Both the position numbers and the translations under genes were made by a program. Under the pieces are notes generated by a model that was not told the DNA's origin, did not search any database, and was given only the letters and a program-made list of their open reading frames with translations. From positions 1 through 9,965 of the forward strand of contig DASWRT010000293.1 of assembly GCA_036403035.1 (NCBI GenBank): a stretch of DNA of 9,965 nt, given 5' to 3'. This DNA comes from DASWRT01 sp036403035. Its GTDB lineage: Bacteria; Pseudomonadota; Alphaproteobacteria; ATCC43930; CGMCC-115725. Positions 6,223 through 9,965 of this stretch are shown one piece after another (the first letter of the stretch is position 1; every line of letters begins with the position of its first letter).

Positions 6223-6351
6223 TCTATGGCGGGAGCATGACGGTTTGATGATCCAGGGTAGCGCGGTCGATGACGCCGCGCGCTCGCCGATACCGATCAA
6301 GGGGATAGCGGGTTCCGGGCGCGGCCGAGGGCGCGGGAAAAGGGAAGGCTT

Positions 6352-6389
6352 GGATAAATAAATAAAACGGCTTTCGACCGGAAGCCGTT
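6352..6389 (-). terminator. Minus-strand hairpin with T-rich tail
   Basis: On the minus strand AACGGCTT (6389-6382), an 8-nt loop and AAGCCGTT (6373-6366) form an 8-bp stem, followed by TTATTTATTTAT. This has the form of an intrinsic terminator for leftward transcripts. It lies upstream of the pmtA-like gene and just outside the small RNA gene, so it would stop leftward readthrough; no minus-strand gene feeding it is visible. On the plus strand the hairpin lacks a T-tract. Confidence 0.5.
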
Positions 6390-6411
6390 AACCATTTTCT
6401 TACCAAGTTTC

Positions 6412-6486
6412 CCTACTCTTGTCTGTGTCAAGTCCTTCGGACTTTTCCTCCCTGAACTAGGGCCGCCTTCGGGCGGCCCTTTTTTC
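6412..6486 (+). ncRNA. mmgR: Alpha-r8 / MmgR-type (suhB family) small RNA
   Basis: A predicted trans-acting small RNA of about 75 nt. It contains a 6-bp hairpin AAGTCC-TTC-GGACTT (6430-6444), then the single-stranded motif TTTCCTCCCT (centred near 6450), then a strong intrinsic terminator. This order and the UUUCCUCCCU decamer are, as I recall, the hallmark of the alphaproteobacterial alpha-r8 family, whose Sinorhizobium member MmgR (about 77 nt) limits polyhydroxybutyrate accumulation. The CCUCCC is complementary to Shine-Dalgarno sequences, which suits translational repression, probably with Hfq. No plus-strand gene lies between 5407 and this terminator, so an independent transcript is needed to explain it. 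The 5' end is approximate: ACTCTTGTCT at 6415 looks like the conserved start. TTAACC (6388-6393) is a possible -35 region, but the promoter is not assigned. Confidence 0.72.
6459..6486 (+). terminator. Strong intrinsic terminator with TTCG tetraloop
   Basis: AGGGCCGCC, TTCG loop, GGCGGCCCT, then a T-run at 6480-6485. The 9-bp perfect GC-rich stem with a stable tetraloop and T-tract on one side only makes this a plus-strand terminator; it closes the predicted small RNA. Confidence 0.92.
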
Positions 6487-6808
6487 TCATCCGCGCGCTT
6501 TCGCGGTCGATGGCCCTTTAGAAGCATCCGGCGGCCGATAGGGCGCGGCATGCGCAAAAGTATGAATACTTTTTGCCTAGGGAGGCTCCGTCGAAAGGGC
6601 CGAACCAATTCCTTAGCTTAGCAAGGAACAATAAATATTGCACTCATGACGAGTCTCAATAAACCTATGGTTTCTTAGAAAAAAGACTTGGACACAAAAT
6701 AAACAATCCTATTCCCTGTGATTTCAACGCTTTCCGATGGAAAACAGTTTCCGTCGGTGGGATGATCTACTTTAGAATTCCATGGGCACGATGCGCGGGG
6801 AAGGCATC
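6487..6808. other. AT-rich upstream region of the GspA-like gene
   Basis: No gene is seen in these 320 bp. From about 6550 the composition drops well below the local GC level. Visible elements are a dyad AAAAGTAT-GA-ATACTTTT (6556-6573), a near-palindrome with TTCCTT/AAGGAA ends (6609-6628), and a short pair TTTCCGATGG / TTTCCGTCGG near 6730-6757. A weak promoter candidate is TTGGAC (6688-6693), 16 bp, TATTCC (6710-6715). The region probably holds the promoter and control sites of the downstream operon. Confidence 0.5.
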
Positions 6809-9043
6809 ATGGTTAAAGAAAATTGCTCCTCGCCGGCAGCAAGCATACCTGCTCTCCGACCGCCCGCGTCGCGGCGGCAACACGGCCCGGCTTCGGCCGG
6901 AGGCGGCGGGCCGCCGCAGCCTCGCCAACCGTCGCCGGGCCGCCGGCCGGCGCCTCTCGACGCGAATCCTTTCAGCGGCCTGCCGGATCCGGGCTTCCTC
7001 TACACGAACGGAGAACTCCGGGCGCTCTACAACAAGCTGCTCGCCTCGATCGGCGCACGCGGCGGCCTGTTCCTGCTGACCGGCGAAGGCGGGACGGGGA
7101 AGACCGCGCTGCTGACGCGGCTCGCCGAGGAGATGCGCGCCGCCGGATATCGGGTGATGACGGCCGTGCCGGAGGATCGGGCCTTCCGCGTGCCGGCGGG
7201 CGGACCGACGGTGCTGCTCGTCGACGGCGCCGACGATCTCGACGATGCCGCGATCGGTCGTCTGGCCTCGCTCCTTCGAGCCTCCGGCGGCGCGGGTAGC
7301 GAGCCGCTCCGGCTCGTGCTGAGCGGCCGGCCGTCCCTCGCGGCGCGCCTCGTCAGCCGGAAATTCACGGCGCTGAAACCCGCCCTGGTGCTGTATTGCC
7401 GCCTGCACCGGCTCAGCGACCCCGACATTGCCCAGCTCATCTGGCACCGCCTGCGGCGGGCGGGACATCGCGGTCCCGGTCTTTTTCCCGAGGAAGCCAT
7501 CGCGGAGATCGCCCGCTTGGCGCATGGGCTGCCCGGGCGGGCGCTCCTGCTGGGAACGCGCGCGATCGCTCTCGCCGAGGCCGCCGGCAGCCTCATCGTC
7601 TTCGCGGAGTTCGTCAGACAGGCCGCGGACGCGCTGGCGCCGCGCGACGGCGACCCCGCGGCGGCGGCGGTTCCGGCGCGGGCGGCGCGATCCCCTGCGC
7701 GTCGCATCGGAACGGCCTTGGGCGGCTTGGTGGCCTCCTCGGCGGCGGCGGCCGCGCTCTTCGTCTACGCGGTGCCGGACGAGAGCCGGGCCTCGATCGG
7801 CTATACGATCGTCTCGACGATAAAGGAGCGGCTGCCGGCCGCCGTGGACTCGTACCTCGCCGACCGGCAACAACAGGCCTCCGGCCCCGGCGGCGAGGCA
7901 CGCGCGCCGGGGCCGTCGAGCGCGGCGAGCGCCATCGCGGCCGGCATGGTCACTTTCGCGCAATGGACGACACCGTCGGGCAGCGGCCAGGCGAAGCCCG
8001 TGTCCCCTCCGCCGCCGCTCCCCGCCGACGCGACAGGCAGCAGCGTCGACGACGATTACGACGACGACGGCGACGCTCCCGGCGCCGGCGGGAGCGCGCC
8101 GGTGCCGGTCCGTCCGGAACCGCCGCCCTCCGATAGCGTCGCCCAACCGATAGCGGCCGACATCCCCGCGCCGGCCGTACCGGCCGCCATCGCCGACGAG
8201 CCGGGCCGCCCCCCCGATCATGCGGACGATGCTGCCCCTGCCGCGGCCGATGCTACCGCCGCGACGCCGCCTGCGGCCGACGCAGCCGTTTCGGAAGGAC
8301 CGTCGACCGCCCCGCCGTCTCAACATGACGAGACCCGGCGCGACGAGCCTCAAGGCGACGAACCCCAAGCCGGCGCTGCCCAAGCCGGCGCTGCCCAAGC
8401 CGGCGAGCCGCAAGGCGGCGAGCAGCGGGACGGGAGCGTTGCCGCACCCGGGAGCACGGCGCCGGCCGACGGCAGCGCCGCGCCGCCGCACGACGCTGAC
8501 GCCGCCGCCGCTGGGAAGACCGCCCCCGCGCCGATGCCGTCCGCCGCAGGAACGCCGCAACCGCCGTCGCCGTCCGATGCCGTGCCAGGCAGCGGCGACG
8601 GAGCGGCGGTAAGCGGCACGACGGCGACGGCGCCTGCAGTGACGCAGCCGGTTCTGCCGGCGCCGGCATCGCCGCCGCCGTCTCGACCCGCCGTCGCGCG
8701 CGAGCCGTCCCCGGCCGCCGGCGGCGGTGCCGGTGCCGCCAAGGCCGAGGCCGTCTCGAAGGAGACCATCGAGCTTCTGATCAGGCGCGGCGACACGATG
8801 CTCGCGACCGGCGACATCTCCGCCGCGCGCCTGCTCTACGAGCGCGCCGCCGCCGCGGGCGACGCGCGGGCCGCCACTGCCGCCGGCAAGACCTACGATC
8901 CGATCTTCCTGCAGCAGATCGGCGCGCTCGGCGTCACGCCGCGCCCGGAACGGGCCATCCGCTGGTACCGGCAGGCGATCGACGCCGGCGACGCCGAAGC
9001 CGAAGCCAGGATGGTGCGATTGCAGGCGCTCGGCAGCCGATAA
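6809..9043 (+). CDS. GspA/ExeA-like AAA ATPase with membrane segment and Sel1/TPR-like C-terminus
   Basis: A 744-residue multidomain protein. Residues 1-50 are Pro/Arg-rich and disordered. An ExeA/GspA-type ATPase domain follows (about 52-275): the family signature NPFSGLPDPGFLY (53-65), Walker A GEGGTGKT (92-99), a Walker B-like VLLVDGADD (135-143) and LVLSGRPSL (169-177). The usual Walker B glutamate is replaced by Gly. Residues about 299-322 form one hydrophobic helix. A low-complexity Ala/Pro/Asp-rich linker spans about 350-650, with an acidic patch DDDYDDDGD and five 5-residue repeats. The end (653-741) has two Sel1/TPR-like helical units (RLLYERAAAAGDARA, AIRWYRQAIDAGDAEA). Topology is probably ATPase inside, Sel1 part in the periplasm. 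ATG 6809 has GGGGAAGG upstream; ATGs at 6782 and 6791 are alternatives. It lies 46 bp before the TAXI gene, probably in one operon. ExeA relatives help place secretins through peptidoglycan; the role here is unknown. Confidence 0.82.
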   Translation: MVKENCSSPAASIPALRPPASRRQHGPASAGGGGPPQPRQPSPGRRPAPLDANPFSGLPDPGFLYTNGELRALYNKLLASIGARGGLFLLTGEGGTGKTALLTRLAEEMRAAGYRVMTAVPEDRAFRVPAGGPTVLLVDGADDLDDAAIGRLASLLRASGGAGSEPLRLVLSGRPSLAARLVSRKFTALKPALVLYCRLHRLSDPDIAQLIWHRLRRAGHRGPGLFPEEAIAEIARLAHGLPGRALLLGTRAIALAEAAGSLIVFAEFVRQAADALAPRDGDPAAAAVPARAARSPARRIGTALGGLVASSAAAAALFVYAVPDESRASIGYTIVSTIKERLPAAVDSYLADRQQQASGPGGEARAPGPSSAASAIAAGMVTFAQWTTPSGSGQAKPVSPPPPLPADATGSSVDDDYDDDGDAPGAGGSAPVPVRPEPPPSDSVAQPIAADIPAPAVPAAIADEPGRPPDHADDAAPAAADATAATPPAADAAVSEGPSTAPPSQHDETRRDEPQGDEPQAGAAQAGAAQAGEPQGGEQRDGSVAAPGSTAPADGSAAPPHDADAAAAGKTAPAPMPSAAGTPQPPSPSDAVPGSGDGAAVSGTTATAPAVTQPVLPAPASPPPSRPAVAREPSPAAGGGAGAAKAEAVSKETIELLIRRGDTMLATGDISAARLLYERAAAAGDARAATAAGKTYDPIFLQQIGALGVTPRPERAIRWYRQAIDAGDAEAEARMVRLQALGSR
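8351..8425 (+). repeat. Five 15-bp tandem repeats within the linker coding region
   Basis: Five units of 15 bp, typified by CAAGCCGGCGCTGCC, run head to tail in frame. The second and third are identical; the others differ at several bases. They encode pentapeptides of the type QAGAA, QAGEP and QGDEP inside the disordered linker of the GspA-like protein. Because the unit is a multiple of three, copy-number change would alter linker length without breaking the frame. Confidence 0.85.
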
Positions 9044-9089
9044 CGAGAGTGGACAGTCCGCCGGGTGCGGCGCAACGAGGGAGGAGTGA

Positions 9090-9965
9090 ATGGGGCTAGG
9101 ATATCGGGCGGGCCGCACGTTCGGCGTGCTTGTCGGGGTTCTCCTTGCGGCGGCGCTGCCGGGGTTCGCCGCGGCGGCGCCGATCGACACGCTGCGCGCC
9201 CGCGCCAATGCCGGGACCGTGGCCGTCGTCTCCGGCGGCGTCGACGGCACCTATGTCCGCATCGCCGCCGACCTCGCCGCGGTCCTCGACAACGGCGACA
9301 CGCTGCGTGTCCTGCCGGTGATCGGCAAGGGGTCCGTGCAGAACGTCACGGACATCGTCTTCCTGCGCGGCATCGATATCGGCATCGTGCAGTCCGACGT
9401 GCTGACCTACGCGAAGCGCGAACGGCTTTTCCCCGGCGTCGAGAAATCGATCCAGTACATCGCCAAGCTGTACGACGAGGAGTTGCACGTCCTCGCCGGA
9501 GGGAACATCTCGAAGATCGAGGATCTCGCGGGCAAGAAGGTCAATATCGACCTGCGCGGAAGCGGCACGGCGATGACGGCCTCGCTCGTGTTCGAGCGTC
9601 TCGGCATCGCGATCGAGCAGACGAACGACGACCAGGCGCTGGCGCTCGAAAAGCTGAAGAACGGCCAGATCGCGGCGCTCGCCTACGTCACGGGAAGACC
9701 CGCACGGCTGTTCCGCGACGTCGGCGGCGCGGACGGGCTGCACTTCCTGTCGGTGCCGATGAACCCGGCACTGCTTGAGACCTACCTGCCGTCCCAGCTG
9801 ACGCACGAGGACTACCCGCTCATCGTTGCGGACGGCGCCCCCGTCGAGACGGTCGCCGTCGGCGCCGTCATGGCGGTGTACAACTGGGCGCCCGAGAGCG
9901 ATCGCTACCGCAAGGTCGCCCGCTTCGTCGACGCCTTCTTCGGCAACTTCAGCGCCTTCCTCCAG
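9090..9965 (+). CDS. TAXI-family TRAP-type periplasmic solute-binding protein (3' end cut by window)
   Basis: The first 292 codons of a periplasmic binding protein; no stop before the window end. Residues 1-28 form a signal peptide (hydrophobic core FGVLVGVLLAAALPGF, A-A-A cleavage region). The mature part opens GTVAVVSGGVDGTYVRIAADLA, the TAXI (TRAP-associated extracytoplasmic immunogenic) ligand-site motif. Then come GKGSVQNV, DIGIVQSDVL, ELHVLAGGNISKIEDLAGKKVNID and RGSGTAMTASLVFE, all standard for the family. The ATG has a strong Shine-Dalgarno (GGGAGGAG) just upstream. TAXI proteins usually deliver glutamate or other organic acids to a fused DctQM permease, but the gene upstream is a GspA-like ATPase and no permease is visible; one may follow the window. 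Family call is firm, ligand unknown. Confidence 0.92.
   Translation, partial: MGLGYRAGRTFGVLVGVLLAAALPGFAAAAPIDTLRARANAGTVAVVSGGVDGTYVRIAADLAAVLDNGDTLRVLPVIGKGSVQNVTDIVFLRGIDIGIVQSDVLTYAKRERLFPGVEKSIQYIAKLYDEELHVLAGGNISKIEDLAGKKVNIDLRGSGTAMTASLVFERLGIAIEQTNDDQALALEKLKNGQIAALAYVTGRPARLFRDVGGADGLHFLSVPMNPALLETYLPSQLTHEDYPLIVADGAPVETVAVGAVMAVYNWAPESDRYRKVARFVDAFFGNFSAFLQ

Noticed and set aside
5549..6361. A plus-strand open frame of 270 codons opposite the pmtA-like gene
   Set aside because: Ser/Arg/Pro-rich shadow frame; the minus strand has clear SAM-methyltransferase motifs.
6388..6403. Possible CtrA box (TTAA...TTAC) upstream of the small RNA
   Set aside because: The half-sites are 8 bp apart rather than 7 and the second is imperfect.
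6774..6785. Adjacent GAATTC and CCATGG restriction sites suggesting a cloning junction
   Set aside because: Two six-base sites close together can occur by chance, and the flanking sequence shows no vector features.
6767..9250. A minus-strand open frame of 827 codons covering the whole GspA-like gene
   Set aside because: It is Arg/Gly-rich without domain motifs, crosses the TAXI gene start, and is explained by the strong G/C third-position bias of the plus-strand gene.

Overview
The window reads as chromosomal DNA from a high-GC alphaproteobacterium, most likely Hyphomicrobiales (Rhizobiales) or a near relative. Four things point that way: a phosphatidylcholine-remodelling gene set (PlcP-like phosphoesterase, Agt-like glycosyltransferase, PmtA-like methyltransferase), an apparent alpha-r8/MmgR-type small RNA, a chemoreceptor tail of alphaproteobacterial style, and third codon positions that are almost all G or C. 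No rRNA, tRNA, CRISPR array or complete insertion sequence is visible.

Layout. 1-484: 3' end of a chemoreceptor gene (+). 518-1756: a DHA1-type MFS efflux pump (-), convergent with the chemoreceptor and divergent from an ArsR-type repressor (1871-2248, +). The shared control region carries two nearly identical 18-bp inverted repeats that look like the repressor's operators. 2249-2588: about 340 bp with no convincing gene. 2589-3125: a secreted DUF2141 protein with its own terminator. 3126-3466: a spacer that becomes AT-rich and holds a good sigma70-like promoter with a perfect 12-bp palindrome. 3467-5406: the plcP-agt-like operon (+). 5456-5571: a large imperfect inverted repeat between convergent genes. 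5602-6222: pmtA-like gene (-). 6223-6808: a long intergenic region with a minus-strand hairpin terminator, the small RNA gene and an AT-rich block with palindromes. 6809-9043: a large GspA/ExeA-like AAA ATPase with a membrane segment, a long disordered linker and a C-terminal Sel1/TPR-like domain. 9090-9965: a TAXI-family periplasmic binding protein, cut by the window end.

How the genes may work together. The lipid genes form one theme: PmtA-type enzymes make phosphatidylcholine, PlcP-type enzymes cut phospholipids to diacylglycerol, and Agt-type enzymes glycosylate diacylglycerol to phosphorus-free membrane lipid. The MFS pump and ArsR protein look like a self-contained inducible efflux unit. 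The least explained part is the last pair. A membrane-spanning ATPase whose Sel1-like end should lie in the periplasm sits directly upstream of a TAXI binding protein, with no TRAP permease visible. I infer a possible envelope sensing or assembly module of undescribed function. All functional calls rest on motif recognition by eye; no search was run.
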